Below are positions 27,903 to 37,271 of a DNA stretch of 64,000 nucleotides, in pieces. The stretch comes from Methylomonas sp. 11b (GTDB taxonomy: Bacteria > Pseudomonadota > Gammaproteobacteria > Methylococcales > Methylomonadaceae): assembly GCF_000515215.1 (NCBI RefSeq), contig NZ_KI911557.1:2227741-2291740 (forward strand). Reading direction: 5' to 3'. Each line of letters starts with the position of its first letter. Within the stretch, counting starts at the first letter, position 1. The notes beneath the pieces were generated by a model. It made no database searches and was not told the origin of the DNA. It saw only the letters and a list, made by a program, of their open reading frames with translations. Made by a program: the position numbers and the translations under genes.

Positions 27903-28226
27903 TTACCAAACCTCGGCTGGCGCGACCAAGGCGGCGACCGGCTCGCCACCCAACAAATGCTGATCGATGATGGTTTTGACGTCATCTTTGGTCACTTTGC
28001 CGTACATGACGCCTTCGGGATAGACCAGCACGCTGGGTCCGAGCATGCAAGGCCCCATGCAACCGGTGTTGGTTAGGCCGATTTTCTCGAACAGATTCCG
28101 CGCTTGAATTTGGTTCATGAACTCGTTCATCACCTCGGCACAGCCACTGGCAGTGCAGGAGCCGCGCGGATGGCCTTGCGGACGAGCTTGAGTGCAGACG
28201 AATACGTGTTTATCGGGACGAGGCAT
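27903..28226 (-). CDS. Thioredoxin-like 2Fe-2S ferredoxin
   Basis: A 107-residue ferredoxin of the clostridial-type, thioredoxin-fold family. The four ligand cysteines are expected among VFVCTQ and GSCTASGC near residues 10-28 and NTGCMGPCMLGPSVLVYPEG near residues 53-70. Members encoded in nif clusters interact with nitrogenase components (Azotobacter FeFd type). It is the first gene of the six-gene set and is separated from fdxB by two repeat copies. Confidence 0.9.
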   Translation of the reverse strand: MPRPDKHVFVCTQARPQGHPRGSCTASGCAEVMNEFMNQIQARNLFEKIGLTNTGCMGPCMLGPSVLVYPEGVMYGKVTKDDVKTIIDQHLLGGEPVAALVAPAEVW

Positions 28227-28260
28227 AGTGGGATTCCTTATGGTTTAACTTAAAAATAAG

Positions 28261-28580
28261 GTGTCGCTAACGCGACGAATTCTTTGATGTCGGTTCTCGG
28301 ACCGACGACCGAGATACTTTCTTTTGCTCCGCCAAAAGAAAGTATCCAAAGAAAAGGCGGCCCGAATGCCGCTTATCCCCTGCGCTCCTCGCTTTTGAAC
28401 GGGGTTGCCGAAAGGGGCGTCCTGCCCCTTCGGCAACGTGCGGCATCCATGCCGCACCCCTAACGGGCTGCTCACTCGGTACATCCGTGTACCTCGCCCT
28501 TCGGGTACTTCGCATGCAAATCGGCTATCCTGCCGATTTGTCCGTTCAAAAGCTTCGGTGCTCGGCGCGGCATACGGGAG
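28261..28580 (+). repeat. Intergenic repeat family, copy A
   Basis: About 320 bp, from GTGTCGCTAACGCGAC to the GGTGCTCGGCGCGGCAT block. Internal hallmarks are ACTTTCTTTT/AAAAGAAAGT, GCCGAAAGGGGC/GCCCCTTCGGC, TGCGGCAT/ATGCCGCA and AATCGGCTATCCTGCCGATT. It is non-coding. Copies B (inverted) and C (direct) follow. Confidence 0.8.
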
Positions 28581-28736
28581 ACAAGCGTTCTACTCTCAAT
28601 GCACGTACATTTACATCCAGCACCAGAAAACTAAAAAGGGCTTTTACAAAACATTGTGAAGCTTCTTCAATTGGCGGCAGCTAGATCCCGAATTTATTCG
28701 GACAACCTAGTAATTCCGGGACAAGCCCCATCCCCT

Positions 28737-29056
28737 ATGCCGCGCCGAGCACCGTAGCGTTTATCGAGATTAGCCCGAAGGGGTGCGGCAGGGATGCCGC
28801 ACGTCGGCGGAGGGGCTGGGAAGCCCCTTCTGCCGACCCTCGATAAACGCTGCGGCGCGCAGGATCTGAGCGGTATCGGGGTGGCCTTTTCTTTGGATAC
28901 TTTCTTTTGGCCAAGCAAAAGAAAGTATCTCGGCCGTCGGGCCGAGACCCGACTTCTAAAAAGCCGTCGCAACAGCGACACATTACCCCTCACCGCGTGG
29001 GCACAGAAAACCGTGCCCACCCTACGCAACTAAATAAGCGGTCGCGCTAGCGACAC
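28737..29056 (-). repeat. Intergenic repeat family, copy B (inverted, diverged)
   Basis: It has the same borders as copy A in reverse order (ATGCCGCGCCGAGCACC first, GTCGCGCTAGCGACAC last), with the AAAAGAAAGTATC and GGGGC/GCCCC stems conserved but the middle diverged. It also contains a REP-like stem GTGGGCAC/GTGCCCAC at 28997-29020. Confidence 0.75.
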
Positions 29057-29059
29057 AAA

Positions 29060-29377
29060 CTAAGCCGCAGCCTTATGCTCATGCGTAAAACAATCCTTAG
29101 GACAAACCTTGGAGCACGCCTCACACCCAATGCAATCAGCCGCGTTCTTCAAGCTCATTACCATGGTGTTATCGTCATCGTCTTCAAAGTCGCCGTAGTC
29201 GTCACCGAAATCTTCGGCTGACAACGCTTCGTCTTTTTCGATCAAATCGAACACATCACGCGGACAGACCTTAAAGCACCGACCGCAGCCAATACAGGTA
29301 CGCTGATTGATATCGGTAACGTACGATGGTGTCCAGACTGTGCCGCCGTAGGTAACGCCGGTTACAAATTCGCTCAT
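29060..29377 (-). CDS. fdxB: Nif-specific ferredoxin III
   Basis: A 105-residue bacterial-type ferredoxin with two 4Fe-4S motifs, CIGCGRCFKVCP near residue 34 and CIGCEACSKVCP near 84. They are separated by the acidic insert (DDYGDFEDDDD) characteristic of FdxB. It is thought to supply electrons for nitrogenase or cofactor assembly. It follows the CCE_0567-type gene by 9 bp, in the order usual for nifX-DUF269-DUF683-fdxB clusters. Confidence 0.93.
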   Translation of the reverse strand: MSEFVTGVTYGGTVWTPSYVTDINQRTCIGCGRCFKVCPRDVFDLIEKDEALSAEDFGDDYGDFEDDDDNTMVMSLKNAADCIGCEACSKVCPKDCFTHEHKAAA

Positions 29378-29386
29378 GATCGTCTC

Positions 29387-29602
29387 CTAGGCCGTTTCTT
29401 TGCTGGCAGCCAAAAATTTCTTGTTGGCATCGTCCCAGGCTTTGCAGGCGTCATAAGTCGCCTGCGCGATGCCCATCAATTCGCCATAGGCATCCGGCAG
29501 CCTGTCTTCGATCAAATCGTGCAACACGGATGCCGCTTCGCTAGCAATACGTTTGGCTTTCTTGACGTCTTTTTCCAATACTTTCAGTTCTTCGTCGCTC
29601 AT
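29387..29602 (-). CDS. CCE_0567-family (DUF683) nif-associated protein
   Basis: A 71-residue helical hairpin protein (LEKDVKKAKRIASEAASVLHDLIEDRLP, then AYGELMGIAQATYDACKAW). The family is a small dimeric protein found next to the NifX-associated protein in most diazotrophs; metal binding has been suggested. The tight spacing (8 bp after DUF269) supports one transcript. Confidence 0.88.
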   Translation of the reverse strand: MSDEELKVLEKDVKKAKRIASEAASVLHDLIEDRLPDAYGELMGIAQATYDACKAWDDANKKFLAASKETA

Positions 29603-29610
29603 AAATCACC

Positions 29611-30084
29611 TCAAGCTTCGGCTACTTCTCTATATGTTGCGATCAAACCCAGCGCTTTTTCGATCGTTGCATCGGTTTTTGCCGCCAAATCTTCCAGGCT
29701 GGGAAAACCAAAGCGGTGCACGTCGCGCAAGACTTTATCCACGACAATCAATTTGCCCACCAATACCAACGCGCGGCCAAAGCCCTCGTGGGTGATGTTG
29801 ATTACCGGCACTGCCATCAAGCCGCCTTTCTTCTCGATCAACGACGCGATGGAGTTGTAATAGGCTTTAACGCGCGCCAAAGTGATTTCATCGGGATCGC
29901 CGATGATCGGAATTTCACGCTTACGTTCTTTGGTCATCACTAGCGGATCGATAATCTTTTCTTCCGACCAGCCTTCATAGGTATCGTAGGTATCGAGTGC
30001 ACGCAATTGTTTAACCATCTCGACGACGATTTCCGAGTTCATGAACGGGTCGCCTGCTTCGACGACTAATGCGGGTTGGGCCAT
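29611..30084 (-). CDS. NifX-associated nitrogen fixation protein (DUF269)
   Basis: A 157-residue protein of the DUF269 family, found almost only in diazotrophs after nifX. Typical parts are QLRALDTYDTYEGWSEEKI, the ARVKAYYNSIASLIEKKGG helix and VINITHEGFGRALVLVGKLIVV. The start at 30084 has AAGGAG seven bases upstream; the frame further back to 30144 is not needed. The exact role is unknown. A repeat copy separates it from nifX. Confidence 0.92.
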   Translation of the reverse strand: MAQPALVVEAGDPFMNSEIVVEMVKQLRALDTYDTYEGWSEEKIIDPLVMTKERKREIPIIGDPDEITLARVKAYYNSIASLIEKKGGLMAVPVINITHEGFGRALVLVGKLIVVDKVLRDVHRFGFPSLEDLAAKTDATIEKALGLIATYREVAEA

Positions 30085-30147
30085 GGTGGTTCTCCTTTGG
30101 TTTTTTGTTTGGTTAGGTTTGTGGCCTAACTGAAAAGTATTCATTGC

Positions 30148-30537
30148 GTGTCGCTAACGCGACGGCTTTTAATGTCGGTTCTCGCACCGACAGGCGAGAT
30201 ACTTTCGCTACGAAAACCATCCTTGGTTTTCGCCCTTCGGGCCAGCCTATCGGCTGTTCAAATTCGTCCCAGACGAATTTGTGCTTGTCCAAAGAAAAGT
30301 ATCCAAAAGAAAAGACACCCGGATGCGGCTTATTCCCTGCGCTCCTCACTTTTGAACGGGGTCGCCGAAAGGGGCTTCCTGCCCCTTCGGCAACGCACCG
30401 CATCCCTGCGGCGCCCCTACCGGGCTGCTCACTCGGTAGATCCCTATACCTCGCCCTTCGGGTGCTTCGCATGCAAATCGGCTATCCTGCCGATTTGTCC
30501 GTTCAAAAGTTCCGGTGCTCGGCGCGGCATGCGGGGC
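30148..30537 (+). repeat. Intergenic repeat family, copy C
   Basis: About 390 bp in the same orientation as copy A. The borders and most of the right half match closely. The left half has an extra ~90 bp segment (from GCTACGAAAACCATCC to the GTGCTTGTCC block) containing its own stems. It lies between nifX and its partner gene. Confidence 0.8.
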
Positions 30538-30594
30538 AAAATCACTCCGACGCGCCAAGGCTTTTAACTATTCACGAGCTACCCCCAACCCAAT

Positions 30595-31026
30595 CTATTC
30601 ATCCCAGCCTTCCTCTTCCATCGCATTAAAACGCTCAGGACTCGGTCCCTTGTGTTGGTTGATGGCTTTTGCCAACCAACTGGACGGGCCGGCTTTCATT
30701 TCGGCCTGTAAATCCGCTATCAGATCCTTGATGGTGCTGCCTTCGTGAACTTTGATCGGCTGAATGCCTTGCGCGACGATTTGTTTCACTGCCGAGGCGC
30801 CAATGGCCAGGCAATACACAGCCGCGCAGCCTTCCAGCAACTGAATCTTTACAGACAACTTGTCTTCGTTGCCGTCCTGCGCGAGTTCGCCAAATTGCGC
30901 AGCTTCCATGAATTCGGACTGTTCCGGATCCACAGCGTAAACAGCAAACGATTTGGCCGAACCAAAATGCTGGTCCACATGCGCCATGTCGGTAGTGGCA
31001 AAAGCAACTTTAATAGCGGTTTCCAT
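30595..31026 (-). CDS. nifX: Nitrogenase cofactor carrier NifX
   Basis: A 143-residue member of the NifX/NafY/NifB-C-terminal cofactor-binding family. The start IKVAFATTDMAHVDQHFGSAKSFAVY and the GCAAVYCLAIGASAVKQIVAQGIQPI segment are typical. It carries NifB-co and the VK-cluster between NifB and NifEN. The start at 31026 has AGAGG seven bases upstream; the longer frame to 31092 overlaps nifN. A short acidic tail (EEEGWDE) is common in the family. Confidence 0.93.
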   Translation of the reverse strand: METAIKVAFATTDMAHVDQHFGSAKSFAVYAVDPEQSEFMEAAQFGELAQDGNEDKLSVKIQLLEGCAAVYCLAIGASAVKQIVAQGIQPIKVHEGSTIKDLIADLQAEMKAGPSSWLAKAINQHKGPSPERFNAMEEEGWDE

Positions 31027-31070
31027 AGGCATCCTCTGTTCGTGGGTATGCAAAACGTGAATGCGGCGGG

Positions 31071-32468
31071 CTAATGACATGACGGCGAGCACGCTTGACG
31101 TTCGGATTCGGGTTTTTGCGCATAAGGCGAGTAGTACGGCTCGATCTCTTCGTGAGCAAAATTAATCACCAGATTGGCTAAATCGAACAAGGTTTGTCGA
31201 GTACCCCGATAGCCAATCCAGGTTTTTTGATAGCCGCCAATGATGTCGTAGAGCGGAAAGCCGATACGCAAAATCGGGATGCCCAGCCGTTCGGCACTAG
31301 CGACGGCGTGCGAGTTGCCGATCAGCAATTGCGCTTTGCGCTCTTTCGCCATCACTTCCAAATCTTCCAGGTCGCCGATCTTGATGCTGTCCACTGGTGC
31401 GGTCGCCAGCACCGGGGTATTGCCGGCGCAGATCGCGGTAACCACCTCCGCGCCCATGCCTTGCACCAAATGAATCAAGGCATTGAGCTGATCCGGATCG
31501 GCAGCGATAGCCACCCGCAGTTGACCGAGCATGAAATGGGTATCTAGCATCGCATCCTGCAATTGCGCACGTTGCCGTTCAATCTTTTGCGGCACCGGCA
31601 TTTCGCTGATGTCAGCTAGCGTAGTGATCAAGGCGTCGTTAGCCTGCAGGCCATAAAGATGATCAAAATAGAAACTGGGGACGCCGGTTTTTTCCTGCAA
31701 GAGTTCGCCGGATTTACGCAGTGACGCACCGATTATCAAGCTGGCTCTGGCCTCGCCCAAGGTCGCCAGTTCGGAGACCGGCGTACCGCCTATAGTCACC
31801 GGCGAAAAGTCATCGTCGGTTAAGCTCCCATCCAGGGAGTCGGATAAGTCAGGCACCAGCACAGGCCGTAAATTGAATTGCTCGATCAAATCGCGCAAGG
31901 CTTCCAGATCGCCCGGCGTCAACATGGGGCTGACCAAACAATTGACCTGGCGTTGGCGATTACAGGGTTTGGTACCGGCAGTTTCCGCGTCCGGCACCAA
32001 GGCCTTGACGATTTCGTAAATAGTTGCTGCGTAACCGGTTTCCACGCAGCCGGTAAAGTCCGGAGTATTGACTGCCACCACGGCGACATGCGCGTATTCC
32101 GGATAACGTTCACGAAACTCGCGAACGTTGCGATGTACGTCGCAGCCTTGAGTTTCTGCCAAACCGGTAGTCAAAACCGCGATCAAGGCTGGGTTGGATT
32201 TTTCGGCAATCGCTTTGATGCCCTCAATCACATTTTCGTCCGCACCCAACACCGAACTAGCTTGATCCATCGCGGTGGTTTGCAACGGAATAGGTTCGCG
32301 AAAGTGCCTGACAAAAAACACCTTGGCAAACGCGGTGCAACCTTGTGAACCGTGCAGCATCGGGATCGCCCGATCAAAGCCCAAGCAAGCCAAGGAACCA
32401 CCGGTAGGCTGACTAGCCTTTAGGGGATTGACCGACAGGGCTTTATTGCGTTTGACGATTTCGGCCAT
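31071..32468 (-). CDS. nifN: Nitrogenase iron-molybdenum cofactor scaffold, beta subunit NifN
   Basis: A 465-residue NifK paralogue. It has LACLGFDRAIPMLHGSQGCTAF near residue 27, the TTGLAETQGCD segment near 110 and the DFTGCVETGY cysteine near 150. With NifE it forms the scaffold on which the FeMo-cofactor precursor matures. It starts 1 bp after nifE. Its length is normal. Confidence 0.96.
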   Translation of the reverse strand: MAEIVKRNKALSVNPLKASQPTGGSLACLGFDRAIPMLHGSQGCTAFAKVFFVRHFREPIPLQTTAMDQASSVLGADENVIEGIKAIAEKSNPALIAVLTTGLAETQGCDVHRNVREFRERYPEYAHVAVVAVNTPDFTGCVETGYAATIYEIVKALVPDAETAGTKPCNRQRQVNCLVSPMLTPGDLEALRDLIEQFNLRPVLVPDLSDSLDGSLTDDDFSPVTIGGTPVSELATLGEARASLIIGASLRKSGELLQEKTGVPSFYFDHLYGLQANDALITTLADISEMPVPQKIERQRAQLQDAMLDTHFMLGQLRVAIAADPDQLNALIHLVQGMGAEVVTAICAGNTPVLATAPVDSIKIGDLEDLEVMAKERKAQLLIGNSHAVASAERLGIPILRIGFPLYDIIGGYQKTWIGYRGTRQTLFDLANLVINFAHEEIEPYYSPYAQKPESERQACSPSCH

Positions 32469-32469
32469 G

Positions 32470-33912
32470 TTATGCCGCCTGAGCCGATAAGGGCTCTGCT
32501 TGAATCTCTGCGGCAGCTGACTTTTTCAGGCCGCCAGTGCGCCAAGGCGGTGTGGCCCGCACGGCTTCCCAAACCGGGCTTTCCAAGGTCAAGGCCAATT
32601 GTCTGACCAGCTCCAGCATACCTTGATAGCCTTCGTAGCCGAACTCGCGCTCTTGGTTGATGTCCAGGAACGGGATGCGCGCTTTCAACGCTGTGTACAT
32701 ATTTCGGCCACCGGCGATCAAAATGTCGGCTTTGTAATCGGCGACCACTTTTAACAAGGCTTTCGGGCTGCCGTCTTCTATCATTAAGGTGTCTTCGCCC
32801 ATCAGCTCACGAATCCGCGCCTTGTCTTCTTCGGTGGATTTTTTGGTACCGGTGGCAACTACCACCATGCCCAAATCCTGTAGCGCCGAGATCACCGACC
32901 AGCTTTTCACGCCGCCGGTAAACAGCAACACGCGTTTGCCTTTTAGGCGTTCTCTCCAGGGCGCCAAGGCTTCGCGGATGCGGTTTTCTTCCCTGGCGAT
33001 GATGGCTTCGGTGCGCTCGATTAAATCAGGATCGTTTATTACCCTGGCGAAGTCGCGCAAGGCTTGGCTAGTATCGGTAATGCCGTAAAAACTGCCTTCG
33101 AACCACGGCGTGCCGTAGCTTTGTTGCAGCTTGCGGGCCACGTTGACCATGGCTTTGGAGCAGACCATCATATTAACTTCGGCTTTGTGCATGGTTTGCA
33201 CTTCGCGGAAACGGGCATCGCCGGACAGGGTACACAATACGCGCAGACCCATTTCGTCCAGCAACGGCAGCACATGCCAGAACTCGCCGGCGATGTTGTA
33301 TTCACCCACCAGATTGACGTCATGCACCTTGATGCCTGGCCGTTCGGTACCAGGCGGTAATGGGTCGGGATCGCGGGTGCCGATCACATGGTTGACCATC
33401 GCGTCACCGGCAATCCGGTTACCCAAGTTTTTGGTGCCGTAGAAACCAGCGCAATCAATAGGCACAACCGGCACACCCCATCGCTCGGCAGCTGATTTGC
33501 AGGTGGCATTAATATCGTCGCCCACCAAAGCCGGCACGCACGTGTTATAGATAAACACGGCCGGCGGGTTATAGGTCTCGATGGCTTGTTTGATGGCGTG
33601 GAACAGGCGTTTTTCGCTACGCCCCATCACCACGTCTTGCTCAGTCAGATCGGTGGTCATACCGATTCGGTATAATTCCGAGCCGGAAGAACGGGTGCCG
33701 CGGTTGTCCCAAGAACTTCCGGCACAGGCGATAGGGCCGTGGACGATATGCGCGACGTCGGCGATCGGTAATAGTGCAATCTGTGCACCATCGAAGGCGC
33801 AACCACCTGCCGCTGAACCGGGTTTGGGTTTGGCACAGCCGGACTTTTCCTTCTTGTTATGCTCGCAAGCCGGTTCGTCCAGCAGTTCCGCAATATCTTT
33901 GGTCGATTTCAT
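32470..33912 (-). CDS. nifE: Nitrogenase iron-molybdenum cofactor scaffold, alpha subunit NifE
   Basis: A 480-residue NifD paralogue. It has a Cys-rich start, [15 protein letters not shown] near residue 58, [16 protein letters not shown] near 119 and [13 protein letters not shown] near 160. It forms the NifE2N2 scaffold with NifN. It is the first gene after a sigma-54 promoter with a NifA site (33943-34018), so it is expected to be induced under nitrogen limitation and low oxygen. Confidence 0.97.
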   Translation of the reverse strand: MKSTKDIAELLDEPACEHNKKEKSGCAKPKPGSAAGGCAFDGAQIALLPIADVAHIVHGPIACAGSSWDNRGTRSSGSELYRIGMTTDLTEQDVVMGRSEKRLFHAIKQAIETYNPPAVFIYNTCVPALVGDDINATCKSAAERWGVPVVPIDCAGFYGTKNLGNRIAGDAMVNHVIGTRDPDPLPPGTERPGIKVHDVNLVGEYNIAGEFWHVLPLLDEMGLRVLCTLSGDARFREVQTMHKAEVNMMVCSKAMVNVARKLQQSYGTPWFEGSFYGITDTSQALRDFARVINDPDLIERTEAIIAREENRIREALAPWRERLKGKRVLLFTGGVKSWSVISALQDLGMVVVATGTKKSTEEDKARIRELMGEDTLMIEDGSPKALLKVVADYKADILIAGGRNMYTALKARIPFLDINQEREFGYEGYQGMLELVRQLALTLESPVWEAVRATPPWRTGGLKKSAAAEIQAEPLSAQAA

Positions 33913-33942
33913 AACACAACCTCACGTTTTTATTAAAACTTG

Positions 33943-33958
33943 AGCAACGGTTGTGCCA
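33943..33958 (-). promoter_or_regulatory. Sigma-54 promoter of nifE
   Basis: On the minus strand TGGCAC-N5-TTGCT matches the -24/-12 consensus at every position. It lies about 31-46 bases upstream of the nifE start codon, which puts the transcription start near 33930. Confidence 0.92.
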
Positions 33959-34002
33959 ACTCATAAATAATTGAATTATCTAAAGTTTGATGCGGATTGA
34001 TT

Positions 34003-34018
34003 TGTAGCAAACCCGACA
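34003..34018. promoter_or_regulatory. NifA upstream activator site
   Basis: TGT-N10-ACA, the NifA consensus, about 80 bp upstream of the expected transcription start. This is slightly closer than the usual 100-150 bp but workable. Confidence 0.75.
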
Positions 34019-34249
34019 ATCCGTCTTCAGCGCCAAACAAAAAATTGTCTGGATTAGTCCGACCGCCAGGCTGGATTTATACTTTGCGGACCAGTCCACC
34101 ACAGTTGAGCGCCATGACAGCAACGCCTAAAGGCCAACAATGCTATCCAACAGAATTGTTCCGGGCGGAATGGTGGTACACAACTTTACTCAGACGCGAG
34201 TGCGCGATGCGCCTGAATTGCCAGTACCGCCAGTCCAGTTTGTAGACAA

Positions 34250-35047
34250 ATGTTGGAAGAATTTTGGCATTACCTGGGCGTACGGGCCGTCAGCCGCGAA
34301 GCACGTATATTGGGTTACGCTCGGGAAATGGCCGCGTTGCAAGCCAGGCATCGCCGCTGTCGACAGGCTTGGCACCCACATATCCTGGCGACTAAACGCG
34401 CTGTATTGAAAGCCGCCCAAGGGCGGCATAATCAAGGTGGCGCCGCCCTGATTATCGGTGGAGGCAGTGCACACGACCTGCCCATCAAAGCGTTATTGCA
34501 ACAGTTCGAACAGATAGTCCTGCTGGACATTGCTTTCAGCTATCGGACTCGCCGCCTAGCCAAAATCTGGCCTGGTCGTGTTTTCTGCCATCTGCATGAC
34601 GTGACCGGCACCGTAGACTGGTTGGCGCAACACCGGCAGATACCGCCGCAAGCATTAGTAAATAAACCACCGCATCCTACGCTACCGATCAAGCCGCACT
34701 GGATCGCTTCAGTTAATTGCCTGACCCAACTGCCATTGCTACCGCTGGATTGGCTGGCAACTACCGCCCCAGAACCCGCGCAATTAGAGACTTTTGGCCG
34801 GGCCTTGATCTTGGCCCATCTCAATTGGTTGGATAGCTGGCAAGCGCCGGTTTGCCTGATAACTGAAATTGAAGATCAGCACCATGGCCGCAACGGGATA
34901 ATCGATCGAACCGACTACCGGCCCATTATGGCTGGCTATATTCAACATGCTGATCAGCTGGCGAGTTGGAATTGGACTGTTAATCCGCCGGGTGAAATGG
35001 CGGACGGGATGTGGGAATCGCAAACGGTGGCGGCTTATTTAAAATAG
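34250..35047 (+). CDS. Methyltransferase-like Rossmann protein
   Basis: A 265-residue protein with one clear nucleotide-type loop, ALIIGGGSAHDLP near residue 66, followed by IVLLDIAFS, which is the motif I / acidic loop order of class I SAM methyltransferases. No catalytic signature for a known substrate is visible. It is transcribed away from nifE, so it may share the NifA control region. The ribosome site is weak. It ends 90 bp before a bidirectional terminator. Function not assigned. Confidence 0.65.
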   Translation: MLEEFWHYLGVRAVSREARILGYAREMAALQARHRRCRQAWHPHILATKRAVLKAAQGRHNQGGAALIIGGGSAHDLPIKALLQQFEQIVLLDIAFSYRTRRLAKIWPGRVFCHLHDVTGTVDWLAQHRQIPPQALVNKPPHPTLPIKPHWIASVNCLTQLPLLPLDWLATTAPEPAQLETFGRALILAHLNWLDSWQAPVCLITEIEDQHHGRNGIIDRTDYRPIMAGYIQHADQLASWNWTVNPPGEMADGMWESQTVAAYLK

Positions 35048-35134
35048 ACCCGTGGCCCTTCAGAACCACATCTGACCACCCCTCCCCGCTTCGATCACAA
35101 AGTAATATTAGGCGCAAAAAGGTGGTAGGCGAAA

Positions 35135-35175
35135 AAGCCGGATCGTTGGCCTGCGAAAATCCGGCTCTTTATATT
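35135..35175. terminator. Bidirectional terminator
   Basis: The stem AGCCGGAT/ATCCGGCT is flanked by AAAAA on the left and CTTT on the right, so it can end transcripts from both converging genes. The minus-strand form, with a TTTTT tail, is the stronger. Confidence 0.75.
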
Positions 35176-35182
35176 TAACGCA

Positions 35183-35383
35183 TCAGAATGCGCAGCCCGA
35201 TTTGACGCCGAGTTTTTTCAGAATAATCGCCAACGGACAAAAACCGCTGAACGATGCTTGCAACAGATTGGCGCCAACGAACGCGGTAAACCACAGCCAA
35301 TTCGGCGAATGCCAGTGCGCCAGCGCCAAACTGATTAGGATAAACGAGCCGGCAAACGCCATTACCATGCGATCGATAGACAT
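35183..35383 (-). CDS. DUF2892 membrane protein (YgaP transmembrane-domain type)
   Basis: A 66-residue protein with two membrane helices and the ending [21 protein letters not shown], whose CP and GC cysteines are typical for the DUF2892 family. Such proteins accompany sulfur-handling enzymes (rhodaneses, sulfide:quinone reductases). It lies 8 bp after the SQR gene. Confidence 0.85.
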   Translation of the reverse strand: MSIDRMVMAFAGSFILISLALAHWHSPNWLWFTAFVGANLLQASFSGFCPLAIILKKLGVKSGCAF

Positions 35384-35391
35384 ATAGCCTC

Positions 35392-36669
35392 CTATTTCAA
35401 ACGAACCACACCGAGGAATTTCAATATCATGCGTTCGTAAAACGGCTCGCTGATGCCGTTTTTAATCTTGCGCATAAAATATTTTTCAAAACCGATTTTC
35501 GCCAGATGCACCCATTTGCCATGGTTGGACCAAGTCGTATTTCTGGGTGGAATTTGCGGCACAGCCAAGAACGCCACGCCGGTGTCGCCCAAATCGGCCA
35601 GGCACAACGCGCTTAAACTGGGTATATCAGACGGTTGTTTGCCGGCCAGTTCGTCGCGAATATTATGGGCCGTGGCGGTAACCATCGACTCGATCATGTA
35701 ACCGGTTTTCGGGGTGCCGGTCGGCACCGGGGTTTTTTCCACCGGCGGCAAGGCGATGCAGACCCCGACCGAATAAATGTTTTTGTAAGTCGGATTGCGC
35801 TGATGTTGATCGACAATCACAAAACCACGCGGGTTGGTCAAACCTTCCGCGCCGGAATGGCGCACGGCATCGACGCCAGTAAAAGCCGGCAGCATCATCG
35901 AGTGTTTAAACGGCACTTCGTGTTTTTTCTTGTCGTTACCCTCTTCATCGACTTCGGTGACATACATCATGCCGGCTTCGATACGATCCACCTTGGCATT
36001 GGTAATCCATTTGATGGTTTTGTCGCGCAACGCGCTTTCCAGCAAACCTTTGGTATCGCCGACCCCACCCAAACCCAGGTGGCCAATATAGGGCTCGGAG
36101 GTGACAAAAGTCATCGGCACTTTGTCGCGGATTTTGCGTTTGCGCAGCTCGGTTTCCAGAATCATCAGATATTCGTAAGCCGGGCCGAAGCAGGAAGCGC
36201 CTTGCACCGCGCCAACCACAATCGGACCGGGATCGGCCATGAATTTAGTCCAATCCTCGGCAGCCAATGCAGCATGATCGACATGGCAGACCGATGAGGT
36301 GTACCCGCCGTGCGGGCCCAAACCGGGCACTTCATCGAAGGCCAGGCGTGGACCGGTAGCGATGATTAAAAAGTCGTATTCAACCGAAGAACCATCAGCT
36401 AGATCAATTTTGTTATTGGCCGGATCGACTTTGGTTGCGGCCTTTTGAATAAAGTTGATCCCCTTTTTCGCCATCACCGGCGCCAGCTCAATTTTCAAAT
36501 CCTCGGGTTTGCGCCATTTCGGCGGCACCCAGGGATTGGAGGGCACAAAGTGGAAAGTCGGCGAGTCGGAAATCACCACGACTTCATGCGCATTTCCCAC
36601 TGTCTCCTTCATTTCGTAAGCCATCGGCACACCGCCGATCCCCGCACCCAATATTACAATTCTTGCCAT
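35392..36669 (-). CDS. sqr: Sulfide:quinone oxidoreductase-like flavoprotein
   Basis: A 425-residue FAD-dependent pyridine-nucleotide-disulfide family enzyme: FAD loop [16 protein letters not shown] at the N-terminus, [11 protein letters not shown] near residue 107, and the [13 protein letters not shown]-contact block. Candidate redox cysteines are in [12 protein letters not shown] and [12 protein letters not shown]. The C-terminal ~40 residues are amphipathic, as needed for membrane contact. It would oxidise sulfide and pass electrons to quinone. The start at 36669 has AGGAGAAGG upstream. The adjacent DUF2892 gene supports a sulfur role. A related flavocytochrome-type activity cannot be excluded. 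Confidence 0.85.
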   Translation of the reverse strand: MARIVILGAGIGGVPMAYEMKETVGNAHEVVVISDSPTFHFVPSNPWVPPKWRKPEDLKIELAPVMAKKGINFIQKAATKVDPANNKIDLADGSSVEYDFLIIATGPRLAFDEVPGLGPHGGYTSSVCHVDHAALAAEDWTKFMADPGPIVVGAVQGASCFGPAYEYLMILETELRKRKIRDKVPMTFVTSEPYIGHLGLGGVGDTKGLLESALRDKTIKWITNAKVDRIEAGMMYVTEVDEEGNDKKKHEVPFKHSMMLPAFTGVDAVRHSGAEGLTNPRGFVIVDQHQRNPTYKNIYSVGVCIALPPVEKTPVPTGTPKTGYMIESMVTATAHNIRDELAGKQPSDIPSLSALCLADLGDTGVAFLAVPQIPPRNTTWSNHGKWVHLAKIGFEKYFMRKIKNGISEPFYERMILKFLGVVRLK

Positions 36670-36875
36670 GACCTTCTCCTCGCTGCTGTTTAGATGAACA
36701 CACTCTGCGTATTTATTATTTTTTATATTGTTGTTATAAGCTTCAAAACCATGCAGCTCAAGAATATTAGAACCTCCTGATGTAATCAACCGAAATATTC
36801 CCGGCTTTTGATTGCTTTTGATGCCGAGGTAGACTGAGTAAAATGCCCACTACACCTAGCCTGCGGAACACCACC

Positions 36876-37271
36876 ATGACCGAGAAACACGATAATGAAC
36901 AAGCCTGGCGCGAGAAGCTAACTCCCGAGCAATATCATGTCTGCCGGGAAAAAGGCACCGAACCACCATTTACTGGCAAATATACCGACTGCGACGAAGC
37001 CGGTATCTACCGCTGCGTTTGCTGCGGTCACGCCTTGTTTACCTCCGAGCAAAAATTTCACTCCGGCTGCGGCTGGCCCAGCTTTTGGGACCCGCTAAAT
37101 TCGGAAAGTCTGGATCAGCATCCCGATAACAGCCATGGCATGCGCCGGGTTGAAGTGACCTGCCAATCCTGCGGCGCTCACCTCGGACATGTATTCGAAG
37201 ACGGACCGCAACCAACAGGCCTGCGCTATTGCATCAATTCCGTGGCACTGACGCTGGAAAAACAATCATGA
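36876..37271 (+). CDS. msrB: Peptide-methionine (R)-S-oxide reductase MsrB
   Basis: A 131-residue cytoplasmic repair enzyme reducing methionine-R-sulfoxide. Visible are CVCC and CQSC (the structural zinc site), [21 protein letters not shown] and the catalytic cysteine in GLRYCINS. An ATG at 36843 would add 11 residues; the shorter form aligns better with other MsrB proteins. The stop overlaps the next start as ATGA. Confidence 0.95.
   Translation: MTEKHDNEQAWREKLTPEQYHVCREKGTEPPFTGKYTDCDEAGIYRCVCCGHALFTSEQKFHSGCGWPSFWDPLNSESLDQHPDNSHGMRRVEVTCQSCGAHLGHVFEDGPQPTGLRYCINSVALTLEKQS

Noticed and set aside
28261..30537. Many short frames inside the three intergenic repeats
   Set aside because: They run through palindromic GC-rich stems, differ between copies and carry no ribosome sites.
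33997..34409. Two overlapping plus-strand frames before the methyltransferase-like gene, one ending 4 bp before its start
   Set aside because: Coupling is possible, but neither has a ribosome site or recognisable features and one overlaps the NifA site.
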